Origin: VHCN01 sp964589935
GTDB taxonomy: Bacteria > Verrucomicrobiota > Verrucomicrobiia > Limisphaerales > VHCN01
Direction: 5' to 3'
Assembly (NCBI GenBank): GCA_964589935.1
Contig: CAZPVD010000014.1
Span: 29,283 to 93,282 of the forward strand
DNA length: 64,000 bases
Shown here: positions 14,857-24,292 of the stretch, one piece after another
Layout: each line of letters begins with the position of its first letter
How positions within the stretch are numbered: position 1 is the stretch's first letter
Made by a program: the position numbers and the translations under genes
The notes under the pieces: generated by a model
What the model was told of the DNA's origin: nothing
The model's database searches: none
The model's input: only the letters and a program-made list of their open reading frames with translations

Positions 14857-17337
14857 CTACTGGAAGAGCGGCACGACGCGGTAGAAGCGCACGTTGCCCG
14901 CCGCCTGGCCGTCGGTGATGCTGTTGCTGCCGTCGAAGGCCGGGGCGTTGGTCATCAGCGGCGCCCAGTTTTTGAGCCGGAGGTCGGAGACGACATCAAT
15001 GCGGTGCTGGCGGTTCGTTTCACCGAAGAATTGCAGGAATGTCTGCGTGTTCGAGCGGATGATGCCGCCCATGAGCGGCGCGGACGGATGCGAGCCGCGC
15101 GTGTGAATGTTGAACGTGGTGTCGCTGACAAAGCCGGCTCCGCCAACGGCGCCGGGATAACTGTTTGTGTCAATGGTGCAGACTTTCACAAAGGAAAGCG
15201 TGGCCGTGTAGTCCTTGCCGGGTTGAAGCGTGTTGGGCGGCAGCAGCACGGCAGTGTTTGTTCCGTTGAGCACTCCGAATTCAGCTCGAAAGGGCGAGCT
15301 GAAAACTTTTCCTGATGAAAAACCCTGCGGGTTGTTCGCCTCTTGGATTTCGAGACGGATGAAGTCGTTTGTCGTGCCACCGCTGAAGCTGTTCCACGTG
15401 ATCAGCAGGAAGCGGTGCGGGTTGACGAGTTGCAACAGATCGTAGCCGTTGACCTGCGGCGCGTTGGGGAACACGGTGGCCGGGATGGTCAGGTTAAGGG
15501 TCTTGTTGCCGTCGTTGACCGTCGTGATGGAGAATTGATACGTGCCTGCCGGCGCAAAGGCGTCGAGCGCGGATTGCGAGGTGAAGTTGGTTTCGATCTC
15601 AAAGTCGTTCGACGCGGGCAGTGGCACCACGCCGCTGCCGGGCACGGTGAGCGTCGCGCTGGTGACATTGTTCGTGCCGGGTGTCTTGACATGTGCATTG
15701 GCGACGAAATTTGACGGCCCGAACGCGACTGGGGCGGCGTTGTTGGTCTGGAGAAAGTCCTGCCGCTTGTTCAGCGTATAGCGTCGCACATCCGGCGTGC
15801 GGACGGTGAATGACACCAGCTTGAAATCGCCGGGAATGCCCACCGCGCCGGGGTAGCTGTTGGTGTCAAACGGACCGGTCAACCGCGCAAACATCAGGCT
15901 CGCGGAATACGTCGTCCCGGGTTGCAAGGTGAACGCGGGAATGGTGACAGACGTGTTTGTGCCGTTGAGTGCGCCCGGCACACCCGGCGGGAGGGAATTG
16001 AACACTTCGGAATTGCCGTTCGTGCTTTGATTTTGTTTCACCTGCACCTGCACGTAGTCGTTCGTTGAGCCGCCCAGCGCGTCCCAGGTGAGAGTGAAGT
16101 CCAAGCCGGGATTGACTGCCTGCGCCGCGGCGAAATTGCTGACGTGCGGCGTGGCGAGCGACGCCAGAATGTTGGTCACGGGCAGATTGAACACTTTCGT
16201 TCCGTCATCCACGGTCGTGACGCTGACTTGATAAACGCCGTCGGGATATGCGGCGTCCAATTGTGCCGAAGTCGTGGCGCTGTTGTCCTTGAAGTTAAAA
16301 TCATTCGTGGCCTGCAACTGGATCGTCTGGCCGCCATTGGGCAGTTGAAGCGTCGCGCTGGAGACGAACGAAGTGCCACGTGCGTCAAGGAAGGCTTGGA
16401 GGCCAAAATTCTGGCTGACCGGCGCGTTGGCGTCCGACTGCTGGAAAAATTGCGCCTTGATCACGCCGACCGTGCGGACATCCACCGTGTGCAGGGTGAA
16501 TTCAGTCCGCGCCACGTAGCCGGCTACGCCCACGACTTGCGGATAGCTGTTGGTGTCCACGCCGGTCACCTTGGCAAACGTGATGCGCGCCCGGTAATTG
16601 TGCCCCGGAAACAACGTGCCAGCCGGAAGAACAACAAACGTGGCCGTGCCGTCCAACGCGGCCACATCGCGCGGATCGCCCGTGCGGAAAATGCGCTGGC
16701 CGAGGGGAGAACTTGTTTCGGGCACATTGTTTGTGTTCGGCGCGTCCTCAATTTCAATGCGGATGTGATCGTTGGTCGTGCCGCCGGTGAACGCATCCCA
16801 CCGAAGTGTGAAGTCAGCCTCCGCGCGGACGGCCTGCGCGGCGGGAAAGTTCGCCACGTGCGGGGCGTTCGGATAGGCGCTCCCGGTGAGATTGAAGGTT
16901 ACGGTTACTTGCCCGTCGTTCACCGTGTTGAGCGTGAGCACATAATTGGTGTCCGGATGCGCGGCATCGAGCGCGGCCTGCGAGGCGTAGAAATCGGTGG
17001 CGCTCCAGAAATTGTAGAAGTCAAAGTCGTGACCGATCACCAGCGGGCGATCCACGCCGCCTTGCGGATGCACGCGCGCGCCAAAGAGCGTGTTGAACCG
17101 CTTGGCCCGCACAAAAACATTGAAGAAATAGTTCGAGCTGCCCGCCGGGGTCGGCGCGCCCGCGCCCGTTTGCACAAAGGCCTGCCCCTTGTGGACTCCA
17201 AACAGTTCGACATCCACCGCGCTGGCTGGCGAAGCCATCAGCAGTAAAGCGGAAACAAAAACCAGCGTGGCGAAAGGTTGTGCGCGACGAGAAAATGAAT
17301 CCTGGCAACGCAAAGGAAGTGAGAGGATCGTGCTCAT
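14857..17337 (-). CDS. Secreted protein with three tandem modules, function unknown
   Basis: An 826-residue protein. A signal peptide ends at about residue 40 (ASPASA). Three modules of about 230-245 residues follow, starting near 42, 285 and 515. Each opens with a DV.....K.Q.F.Q line, then a TND-[HYF]-[IV]-stretch and a DTNSYPGAVG-like line, so the modules are clear duplicates. The C-terminus (HRIDVVSDLRLKNWAPL...RFYRVVPLFQ) is the kind of terminal beta domain common in exported verrucomicrobial proteins. No catalytic motif was seen. A strong terminator follows it, and an unusual palindrome lies upstream at 17480. Confidence 0.7.
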   Translation of the reverse strand: MSTILSLPLRCQDSFSRRAQPFATLVFVSALLLMASPASAVDVELFGVHKGQAFVQTGAGAPTPAGSSNYFFNVFVRAKRFNTLFGARVHPQGGVDRPLVIGHDFDFYNFWSATDFYASQAALDAAHPDTNYVLTLNTVNDGQVTVTFNLTGSAYPNAPHVANFPAAQAVRAEADFTLRWDAFTGGTTNDHIRIEIEDAPNTNNVPETSSPLGQRIFRTGDPRDVAALDGTATFVVLPAGTLFPGHNYRARITFAKVTGVDTNSYPQVVGVAGYVARTEFTLHTVDVRTVGVIKAQFFQQSDANAPVSQNFGLQAFLDARGTSFVSSATLQLPNGGQTIQLQATNDFNFKDNSATTSAQLDAAYPDGVYQVSVTTVDDGTKVFNLPVTNILASLATPHVSNFAAAQAVNPGLDFTLTWDALGGSTNDYVQVQVKQNQSTNGNSEVFNSLPPGVPGALNGTNTSVTIPAFTLQPGTTYSASLMFARLTGPFDTNSYPGAVGIPGDFKLVSFTVRTPDVRRYTLNKRQDFLQTNNAAPVAFGPSNFVANAHVKTPGTNNVTSATLTVPGSGVVPLPASNDFEIETNFTSQSALDAFAPAGTYQFSITTVNDGNKTLNLTIPATVFPNAPQVNGYDLLQLVNPHRFLLITWNSFSGGTTNDFIRLEIQEANNPQGFSSGKVFSSPFRAEFGVLNGTNTAVLLPPNTLQPGKDYTATLSFVKVCTIDTNSYPGAVGGAGFVSDTTFNIHTRGSHPSAPLMGGIIRSNTQTFLQFFGETNRQHRIDVVSDLRLKNWAPLMTNAPAFDGSNSITDGQAAGNVRFYRVVPLFQ

Positions 17338-17479
17338 GGTTCAAAGGCAAAGTTCAGAGTTCAAAAAACAAACAAACGAGCGCATTTGGGGCAGCGGTTC
17401 ATGTGCCACAACCAAAAACGCGCCACATTTTACATAAAGACCAGTATGAAACGAAAGTTTGGCTTACGGTTTCCGCTCT

Positions 17480-17491
17480 CAGACCGGTCTG
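17480..17491. promoter_or_regulatory. 12-bp perfect palindrome upstream of the three-repeat protein gene
   Basis: CAGACCGGTCTG is a perfect palindrome, followed by GTAAATATCC, in the 270-bp gap between 17337 and 17608. It could be an operator for the minus-strand gene that starts at 17337, about 140 bp away, but no regulator is known. The rest of this gap shows nothing clear beyond one degenerate heptanucleotide repeat at 17340-17366. Confidence 0.25.
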
Positions 17492-17607
17492 TAAATATCC
17501 ACAACTGGCAAGAAAATAACCTTCGATGGAGCGTGGGGCAATAGCGGGATCAGGCGAACACATCCAGCAGGCTGACGCGGAAGGGGCCGATCTGCACGCC
17601 GGCCAGA

Positions 17608-18936
17608 CTAAACGGCGTCGTATGTCCACGGTTTTCTCTGCTCGCGCGCAAGCCATTTGTCCGCGTCCTTGTCGCCGACAAAGTGTTCCTTCGCCGGATC
17701 CCAGTTGAGCTTGCGACCGAGCCTCAGCGCGAGCACGCCGAGATGGCAGACGCTCACGGAGCGGTGCCCGATCTCGACATCCGCGACGGGCTGCTTCCGC
17801 GAACGAATGCAGTCGAAGAAGTTTCCCATGTGATTGTCGCTCACGTAGAGGCGGGCCGCGCTTGCGCCGAGCGGCGTGGTGAGAAGGTCAGGAGAACTCG
17901 CCTCGATTTTGCCGCGCGTGACGAAAATCCAGCCGTCGCTACCCTCGAACTTCACGCCGTGCTGCTGGCCTTCCTTGTTCAGCACCGCGCCGTTCCACGC
18001 GTTTGCCGGAGTGCTCGCGCATGAGTGCGTGACGCCGTTGGCGTAAGTGTAGTGGACTTCGTATTCGCTGAACGCGGTGAAGCCGCCGGTGATCATTTCG
18101 GCGAGCGGCTTGGCCTCGATGCTCACCGGGCCGCTGCGTTCGTAGCCCGTGCCCCAGAGCGCGATGTCGTTGTGGTGCGCACCCCAGTCGGTCATCGTGC
18201 CGCCGGAATACTCCCACCAGTAACGGAATGTGACATGGCAGCGCTCTTTCACGTAATCGAGCTTCGGCGTCTGGCCGAGCCATAAATCCCAGTCAAGCCC
18301 GGCGGGAACGGGCGACGGCATGAACGGCCCTTCGCGGCGGCCCGAAGGCAGCCAGACGCTCACGTGCTTGAGTTTCCCGATACGGCCGTTGCGGACGAGT
18401 TCGCACGCGAGGCGGAAGTTCTTGTCGCTGCGCTGCTGGCTGCCGGTCTGGAGGATGCGCTTCGTGTCGCGCGTGACTTTCACCAGATGCTTGCCTTCGT
18501 CAATCGTGAGTGTGAGCGGCTTCTCGCTGTAGACATCCTTGCCCGCCTTGAGCGCGGCGATGTTCACGAACGTGTGCCAGTGATCCGGCGTGCCGGTGAC
18601 GATGACGTGGATGTCGTCACGCTCCATCACTTTGCGGAAATCTTTGTAAGGCTTCGCGCCGGGCCATGTCTTCTGTGCTTGCGCGAGGTTCGCGTCGTCC
18701 ACGTCGCAGATGGCGAGCATTTCCCCATGCTTCGCAGCCTCGGCGCCGTCGCCGCGTCCACGCCCGCCACAGCCGATGAGCGCGATGCCGGGTTTGTCAT
18801 TTGGCCCAAGCGGTTTCGGCGTGGCGGCGACGGAACATTCGTCGAGGAACCACTTCGGCAGACTCGTCGCGGCGGTGAGTGCGGCGGCGGACTTGATGAA
18901 CGAGCGGCGCGATGGACGGAAGGTGGTCGGTGTCAT
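17608..18936 (-). CDS. Tat-exported Gfo/Idh/MocA family oxidoreductase
   Basis: A 442-residue protein. A twin-arginine signal (SRRSFIKSAAALTAATS) indicates folded export. A Rossmann NAD(P) motif (GIALIGCGGRGRGDG) starts near residue 50, and the conserved EKP (YSEKPLTLT) follows. The C-terminal half has the WWEYSGGTMTDWGAHHNDIALWG region typical of the Tat-exported oxidoreductases abundant in Planctomycetota and Verrucomicrobiota. Such enzymes act on sugars or inositols, and the substrate is not readable here. It is divergent from the small membrane protein at 19065. Confidence 0.88.
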   Translation of the reverse strand: MTPTTFRPSRRSFIKSAAALTAATSLPKWFLDECSVAATPKPLGPNDKPGIALIGCGGRGRGDGAEAAKHGEMLAICDVDDANLAQAQKTWPGAKPYKDFRKVMERDDIHVIVTGTPDHWHTFVNIAALKAGKDVYSEKPLTLTIDEGKHLVKVTRDTKRILQTGSQQRSDKNFRLACELVRNGRIGKLKHVSVWLPSGRREGPFMPSPVPAGLDWDLWLGQTPKLDYVKERCHVTFRYWWEYSGGTMTDWGAHHNDIALWGTGYERSGPVSIEAKPLAEMITGGFTAFSEYEVHYTYANGVTHSCASTPANAWNGAVLNKEGQQHGVKFEGSDGWIFVTRGKIEASSPDLLTTPLGASAARLYVSDNHMGNFFDCIRSRKQPVADVEIGHRSVSVCHLGVLALRLGRKLNWDPAKEHFVGDKDADKWLAREQRKPWTYDAV

Positions 18937-19064
18937 GCTTCTAATGTGCGAAGCCGGACGAAGGCTGACAAGCGCGAAGGCGCTGTGTGGTTCCTTGGCG
19001 ATCCCACTGCACTAAGCGCAAAATACTCGTTTGCCTCCGGCGCGTTTTGCACTACGTTCTGGGC

Positions 19065-19262
19065 ATGGACTGGCAGCAAATCGCGGCGTTGGCCATTGTC
19101 GGTGTCACCGCCGGCGTTTTCGCGTGGAGCAGGCTTCGCCCGCGCAAGTTTGATTTCCACCGCGAGACGGGCTGTGGATGCGGCGGTGCATCCGGCCCCA
19201 AGCCGTCCTACATTCTCCGCTGCCGCAAGGGCGAGTCGCCGCAAATCATCTACAAGTCCTGA
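19065..19262 (+). CDS. Small Cys-rich single-pass membrane protein
   Basis: A 65-residue protein. An N-terminal helix (IAALAIVGVTAGVFAWSRL) is followed by a basic stretch and a GCGCGGASGPK cysteine cluster, with another Cys near the end (YILRCRKGE). This layout resembles the FeoB-associated Cys-rich membrane proteins, but no feo gene is nearby and the similarity is by eye. The ATG at 19065 gives a helix at the right distance; the frame extends upstream without a good start. It may be co-transcribed with hsp20, 27 bp downstream. Confidence 0.55.
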   Translation: MDWQQIAALAIVGVTAGVFAWSRLRPRKFDFHRETGCGCGGASGPKPSYILRCRKGESPQIIYKS

Positions 19263-19289
19263 TCGCTGCGCGCGCAACTCCTCCCGCTT

Positions 19290-19718
19290 ATGGCCATGTG
19301 CAAAGCTTCCTCGCCGCTGGGTTCCTCTCACAACACGCATGAAACCGGACGCCGGCCTTCGGGCGAAGTGCATTGGGTGCCGAACACGGATGTGTTCATT
19401 ACGGACGGCGGCATTGTGATCAAGGCCGAGCTGGCCGGATTGAACCGGGAGGAGCTTGCGCTCATGGTCGAGGGCAACCGGCTGAAAATATCCGGCCACC
19501 GCTCCGACGGCTGCCGCAAGGACTGCTGCAAATTCCAGCTCATGGAAATCCATTACGGCGCATTCGAAAGCGTCATTGAACTGCCCGAAGGCTACGACCT
19601 GTCCCGCGCGAAGGCCGCGTATCAGAACGGCTTCCTGCGCGTGGACGTGCCCGTGGCCGAGCCTGCGACAACGAAGCCGGCCAAACGCCGCTCATCCACA
19701 CTCACGCCGGCGCATTGA
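19290..19718 (+). CDS. Hsp20/alpha-crystallin family small heat-shock protein
   Basis: A 142-residue protein with a central alpha-crystallin domain from about residue 32 (WVPNTDVFITDGGIVIKAEL, LKISGHR, FESVIELPEGYD, KAAYQNGFLRVDVP). The A-x-x-x-N-G-x-L signature appears as AAYQNGFLRVDVP. Odd feature: a Cys-rich insertion (DGCRKDCCKF) near the middle of the domain. Small heat-shock proteins hold unfolding proteins for later refolding. It is directly upstream of lon, a sensible proteostasis pairing. Confidence 0.9.
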   Translation: MAMCKASSPLGSSHNTHETGRRPSGEVHWVPNTDVFITDGGIVIKAELAGLNREELALMVEGNRLKISGHRSDGCRKDCCKFQLMEIHYGAFESVIELPEGYDLSRAKAAYQNGFLRVDVPVAEPATTKPAKRRSSTLTPAH

Positions 19719-19753
19719 CGGACTGAACTTTTCCAGCCCGCCGAGCATCCAAC

Positions 19754-19760
19754 AAGGAGG
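19754..19760 (+). promoter_or_regulatory. lon: Strong Shine-Dalgarno of lon
   Basis: AAGGAGG lies 8 bp before the ATG at 19769. Most genes in the window lack such a site, so lon is probably translated at a high rate and its start is secure. Confidence 0.8.
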
Positions 19761-19768
19761 ACACGCCA

Positions 19769-22171
19769 ATGCCATCACCGGACACCGAGTTCATCAACAT
19801 AGTTAACGCGCCGCACGGGCCGGGCGACGCCGCGCAGCCCGCGCGTGTCGCGGCCCGGCCCATTCCCGGCGTGCTGCCCGTGCTCGGGCTGTCGGACATC
19901 GTCATCTTTCCCGGCATGGTCGCGCCGTTGCTCGTCGAGACGGGCGAGAGCATCAAGCTCGTGGATGACGTGGTGACGGGCGACCGCTTCCTCGGCCTCG
20001 TGCTCCAGCGCAAGCCCGACGTGCAAAACCCCGCGCCGGAGGACATCTGGGAGCACGGTTGCGCCGGGCGCGTGGCGAAGATGCTCAAGTTCCCGGACAA
20101 CACGGTGCGCATCCTCGTCGAGGGCCTGCGGCGCTTCCGCATCACGGGCTACGAGGCGACGGAGCCTTACCTGCGGGCGCGGGTCGAGTTCCTCGCCGAC
20201 CGGTCGGACAGTTCCGTTGAGCTGGCTGCGCTCACGCGCAACGCGCAGCAGATTTTTCAGGACATCATCAACCTTTCGCCCGCGCTTTCCGATCAGGTCA
20301 AAATCTCGGCTCTTAATCTCGACGAGCCGGGCAAGCTCGCCGACCTCATCGCGGCCAACCTCAACATCAATCTGGAGGAGCGGCAGCACCTGCTCGAAAC
20401 CGCCGATGTCAAGGAGCGCCTCAACCGCTTGCTGCCACTCCTGACCCGCGAACTCGAAGTCCTCACGCTCGGCTCGAAAATCCAGAAGGAAGTCAGCTCC
20501 TCGATGACGAAGAGCCAGCGCGATTTTTACCTGCGCGAGCAGATTCGCGCGATTCAACGCGAGCTGGGCGAATCCGACCCGGCGTCTTCGGAAATCAATT
20601 CCTTCCGCGAGCAGATCGAGAAGAACGGCCTGCCCGCGGAAGTTCAAAAAGTCGCGCTCAAGGAGCTGGAGCGTTTGCAGGCGATGCCGACGGCCGTGGC
20701 CGAATACACCGTCACGCGTAACTACCTCGACTGGCTCGTGAGCATGCCGTGGAGCAAATCCACCGAGGACAAGCTCGACCTGCTCGCCGCCGCGCGTCTG
20801 CTCGACGAGGAGCACTACGGCTTGCAAAAGGTGAAGGACCGACTGATCGAATTCCTCGCCGTCATCAAGCTGAAGAACAAGCTGAAAGGCCCGCTGCTGT
20901 GCTTCGTCGGCCCGCCCGGCGTCGGCAAGACCTCGCTCGGCAAGAGCATTGCGGACGCGCTGGGCCGCAAGTTCCTTCGCATCTCGCTTGGAGGGATGCG
21001 CGACGAGGCGGAGATTCGCGGGCACCGCCGCACCTACGTCGGCGCGATGCCCGGCCGCATCATCCAGGGACTGCGCCGCGTAGAGAGCAACAACCCTGTC
21101 GTCCTGCTCGATGAAGTGGACAAGATCGGCGCGGATTTTCGCGGCGACCCCGCCAGCGCGTTGCTCGAAGTGCTCGATCCACAGCAGAACAACACGTTCA
21201 CGGACAACTATCTGGATTTGCCGTTCGACCTCTCGCGCGTGCTGTTCATCACCACGGCCAACTGGCTCGAGCCCGTGCATCCCGCGCTGCGGGACCGGCT
21301 CGAAGTCATCGAGCTGCCGAGCTACACGACCGAGGAAAAACTTCAGATCGCCAAACGCCATCTTGTCCCGCGCCAGCTCGACGAACACGGCCTCAAGCCC
21401 AAGCTCGTGAAGCTTCCAGAGACCACGCTGCTTGCGGTCATCCGCGACTACACACGCGAGGCTGGATGCCGCCAGCTCGAACGCGAGATCGCTGCGCTCA
21501 TCCGCAAGGCCGCGCGACGCATCGCCACGAGCGGCGCGCTCGCCAAGCCCATCACAATCGAACCAGGCGACCTTGGCACGATGCTCGGCTCGGTTCGGTT
21601 CGTTTCCGAACTTTCCGAGACCATCAAGGAGCCGGGCATTGCGACCGGCCTCGCGTGGACGCCCGTGGGCGGCGAGATTCTTTTTGTCGAGGCCACGCGC
21701 ATGGCCGGCAAGGGCCTGCTCATTCTCACCGGCTCGCTCGGTGACGTGATGAAGGAGAGCGCGCAGGCGAGCCTGAGTTATCTCCGCAGCCAGGCCAAGT
21801 CGCTCGGCATTAACCTCGCCGACCACGACAAGTTCGACATCCACGTTCACGTGCCGAGTGGCGCGACGCCCAAGGATGGCCCCAGCGCTGGCGTCACCAT
21901 CGTCGTTGCGCTTGCATCGCTTTTCATGCGCCGGCTCGTGCGGTCGGACATCGCGATGACCGGCGAAATCAGCCTGCGCGGCCGCGTGCTGCCCGTCGGC
22001 GGCGTGAAGGAAAAAGTCCTCGCCGCCGCGCGCGTCGGCATCAAGCACGTCATTTTGCCTGAGCAAAACCGCAAGGACTGGCAGGAAGTCCCGAAGGAAG
22101 TCCGCGCGAAGATGAAGGCGCACTTCGTCCGGCATATCTCCGAACTGCTGCCGCTGGCGCTGACAAAATGA
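19769..22171 (+). CDS. lon: ATP-dependent protease Lon
   Basis: An 800-residue cytoplasmic serine protease. The N-terminal substrate-binding domain spans about residues 30-225, followed by a coiled linker (SSSMTKSQRDFYLREQIRAI). In the AAA domain, Walker A is GPPGVGKTS (near 388) and Walker B is VVLLDEVDKIG. The protease domain has Ser in PKDGPSAGV (near 706) and Lys in VGGVKEKVLAA (near 748). It degrades damaged and selected regulatory proteins. Its stop overlaps the next gene's ATG (ATGA), so the two are coupled. Confidence 0.97.
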   Translation: MPSPDTEFINIVNAPHGPGDAAQPARVAARPIPGVLPVLGLSDIVIFPGMVAPLLVETGESIKLVDDVVTGDRFLGLVLQRKPDVQNPAPEDIWEHGCAGRVAKMLKFPDNTVRILVEGLRRFRITGYEATEPYLRARVEFLADRSDSSVELAALTRNAQQIFQDIINLSPALSDQVKISALNLDEPGKLADLIAANLNINLEERQHLLETADVKERLNRLLPLLTRELEVLTLGSKIQKEVSSSMTKSQRDFYLREQIRAIQRELGESDPASSEINSFREQIEKNGLPAEVQKVALKELERLQAMPTAVAEYTVTRNYLDWLVSMPWSKSTEDKLDLLAAARLLDEEHYGLQKVKDRLIEFLAVIKLKNKLKGPLLCFVGPPGVGKTSLGKSIADALGRKFLRISLGGMRDEAEIRGHRRTYVGAMPGRIIQGLRRVESNNPVVLLDEVDKIGADFRGDPASALLEVLDPQQNNTFTDNYLDLPFDLSRVLFITTANWLEPVHPALRDRLEVIELPSYTTEEKLQIAKRHLVPRQLDEHGLKPKLVKLPETTLLAVIRDYTREAGCRQLEREIAALIRKAARRIATSGALAKPITIEPGDLGTMLGSVRFVSELSETIKEPGIATGLAWTPVGGEILFVEATRMAGKGLLILTGSLGDVMKESAQASLSYLRSQAKSLGINLADHDKFDIHVHVPSGATPKDGPSAGVTIVVALASLFMRRLVRSDIAMTGEISLRGRVLPVGGVKEKVLAAARVGIKHVILPEQNRKDWQEVPKEVRAKMKAHFVRHISELLPLALTK

Positions 22172-22893
22172 AGCTCCGCCCTGTCGTTTCACTCATCTCG
22201 TTGTGCGTCGTCGTCCATGCAGCCGAGCCGGTGAAAAATGGCGTGGTGATCGTTGATCCCCCAAAAGGCGAACAGGAAGGCCGCGAACTTGCCGCGCGTT
22301 TGCGCGAGATGCGTCCAGCGGAAGGCTTCACGAATTCCGGCGTGCTCGAAATCCGTTCCGCAAAAGGCAAACGCCGCCAGCTTCCCGTCGTCATCGCGAC
22401 CTCCATCGTTGGTGACGAGTGGCGGACAATTTACAACACCATGCAGACAGGGCAGCCGGTGTCGCTTACCGTGCGGCGATCCGTCAGCGGGCCGGCGAGC
22501 TATCAACTCACACCGCCAGCGGAGACGAACAGCTCGACGCCTTTCGCGGGCACGGATTTCTGGCTCGTGGACCTCGGCCTCGATTTCATCCACTGGCCGA
22601 CGCAGCGCGTGCTTCGCCACGAGATGCGCCGCAGCGAGTGGTGCTGGGTTTTGGAGAGCACAAACCCGCAGCCCACGCCCGGCGCCTATTCGCGTGTCGT
22701 GTCGTGGGTGCATACCGAAACCGGCGGCATCGTCCACGCAGACGCCTACGACGCACGCGGCAAGCTGCTGAAGGTTTTCGAGCCGAAATCCTTCGAGAAA
22801 ATCAACGGCCGCTGGGAAGTGCGCGAGCTCGAAATCCGCAACGAGCAGGCTGACACGCGCACGACGCTGCGCTTTGACCTCGACAAGAAGTGA
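22168..22893 (+). CDS. LolA-like outer membrane lipoprotein-sorting protein
   Basis: A 241-residue exported protein with a signal peptide (about residues 1-19, ending VVHA). The body contains FAGTDFWLVDLGLDFIHWPTQRVLRHEMRRSEWCWVLES and EVRELEIRNEQADTRTTLRFD, which match the LolA-like/lipoprotein-sorting family often annotated in Verrucomicrobiota. Family members bind lipids or lipoproteins in the periplasm; the ligand is unknown. It is translationally coupled to lon, an unusual partner. Confidence 0.65.
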   Translation: MKLRPVVSLISLCVVVHAAEPVKNGVVIVDPPKGEQEGRELAARLREMRPAEGFTNSGVLEIRSAKGKRRQLPVVIATSIVGDEWRTIYNTMQTGQPVSLTVRRSVSGPASYQLTPPAETNSSTPFAGTDFWLVDLGLDFIHWPTQRVLRHEMRRSEWCWVLESTNPQPTPGAYSRVVSWVHTETGGIVHADAYDARGKLLKVFEPKSFEKINGRWEVRELEIRNEQADTRTTLRFDLDKK

Positions 22894-22899
22894 CCCACG

Positions 22900-24156
22900 T
22901 CAGCGTCCTGCAAGTTCCTTCAACTTCGCCATCGCCTTGCCGCTGTCGAGAAGCTGAACGGCGCAATCCCAGCCTTCGACGAGTGATTTCACGCGTCCCG
23001 CGACGAACAGCGCGGCGGCCGCGTTGAGCAGCACGGCGTCGCGCTTTGGCCCCTGTTCCTCGCCGCGCAAAATCCGCCGCACGATCTCCGCGTTCGCCTG
23101 CTTGTCGCCGCCTGCGAGGTCTGCCAGTGTGGCTGATTGCAGCGGGAAATTTTCCGCCGACATCACCGACGTGCTGAAGCCGCGGTCCTGGTAAAATTCG
23201 GCAATGGTGTTCGGGCCGAGCGTTGAGAGTTCGTCGAGATGCCGCGGCTTCTCAAGCGTTCCCGATGCGACAAGTTTCTCAGGATTGCCAAGGCGGAACA
23301 CGCGCGCTTCGCCCTGGAGTTCCACGAGGATTTTTCCGTTCAGCTCCGCGTGCCGCATGGCCGCGCGGAGCGTCATCGTGCGGCGCTCGCCTTCCGCGTT
23401 TTGAAATTCGACTTCCTGCCCGACATCAACGAGCGGGATGTCTGACCAAGAGAAGACATAGGAGGTCGCGATATCGCCGCACACAACCATGCCGCGCCGC
23501 ACGCCGAGCGATTGCAGCACGCGCGCCACCGGCTCGCATAGCTCCGGGCGCGGCACGCCGACTAGCTGTGCGGTGGGCCGCGCGGGATTCAGCAGCGGGC
23601 CGAGGAAGTTGAAAATGGTGCGCTGCCCGCGCTCGGCGCAAAGCTTGCGTGCAGGTGCAATGTGCTTGAAGGCCGGATGAAATTTCGGCGCGAAGAAAAA
23701 CGCGAAGCCGTGCTCGCGCAGCGAACGCGCGGCGTCTTCCGGCGACAATTCGATGGGCACGCCGAGCTCTTCAAGCACGTCCGCGCTGCCGGCCTGCGAG
23801 GTGATGGCGCGGTTGCCGTGCTTGGCGACGGTCACACCCGCGGCGGCGGCGATGAGCGCGACGGTCGTGGAAATGTTGAAGGTGTTCAGCCGGTCGCCGC
23901 CAGTGCCACACACATCGAGGATTTCTGATGAGCGAGTCTCCGCGTCGAGTGGCGGCTCGACGGCGCGGCTGCGCAGTTCGCGCGCAAACGCGGCGATTTC
24001 ATCCGTCGTCTCGCCTTTTTTTGCGAGCGCGGCGAGGAAGCCGGCCTTGAGTTCGGCTGGCACGCTTTCCTTCACAAGTTCGCCGACGGCGGGCGCGACC
24101 TGCGCGTCGGACAGCGCCGAGCCTTGCGCGAGTTGTTCCGTCAGTTGTCTGAGCAC
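22900..24156 (-). CDS. trpD: Anthranilate phosphoribosyltransferase TrpD with internal insert
   Basis: The start is taken as GTG 24156 (VLRQLTEQLAQG); the longer frame to 24543 would overlap the divergent MacA-like gene and has no TrpD sequence. The PRPP site is DVCGTGGDRLNTFNIST, and AKHGNRAITSQAGSADVLEELG and FNFLGPLLNPARP are diagnostic. It joins anthranilate and PRPP in tryptophan synthesis. At 418 residues it is about 75 longer than usual: an extra segment lies at about 227-305, between MVVCGD and HLDELSTLGP. No other trp gene is nearby. Confidence 0.9.
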   Translation of the reverse strand: MLRQLTEQLAQGSALSDAQVAPAVGELVKESVPAELKAGFLAALAKKGETTDEIAAFARELRSRAVEPPLDAETRSSEILDVCGTGGDRLNTFNISTTVALIAAAAGVTVAKHGNRAITSQAGSADVLEELGVPIELSPEDAARSLREHGFAFFFAPKFHPAFKHIAPARKLCAERGQRTIFNFLGPLLNPARPTAQLVGVPRPELCEPVARVLQSLGVRRGMVVCGDIATSYVFSWSDIPLVDVGQEVEFQNAEGERRTMTLRAAMRHAELNGKILVELQGEARVFRLGNPEKLVASGTLEKPRHLDELSTLGPNTIAEFYQDRGFSTSVMSAENFPLQSATLADLAGGDKQANAEIVRRILRGEEQGPKRDAVLLNAAAALFVAGRVKSLVEGWDCAVQLLDSGKAMAKLKELAGR

Positions 24157-24292
24157 GGGGCGAGAATAGGCGCGCGGCACGGAACTGTCAGCATTCGATG
24201 CGCAGGCAAGATTTGATTTTGCGCCGCGTGGTGGTGTTCGGGTAACTTCTGCGCGACCCCGGTGTTCACCGATTGTCCCGCGGGCGGGCATT

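Noticed and set aside
19775..22192. 805-residue minus-strand ORF
   Set aside because: Antisense to lon over its whole length; the composition is His/Arg/Asp-rich as expected from reverse reading of a high-GC gene, and lon has clear motifs.
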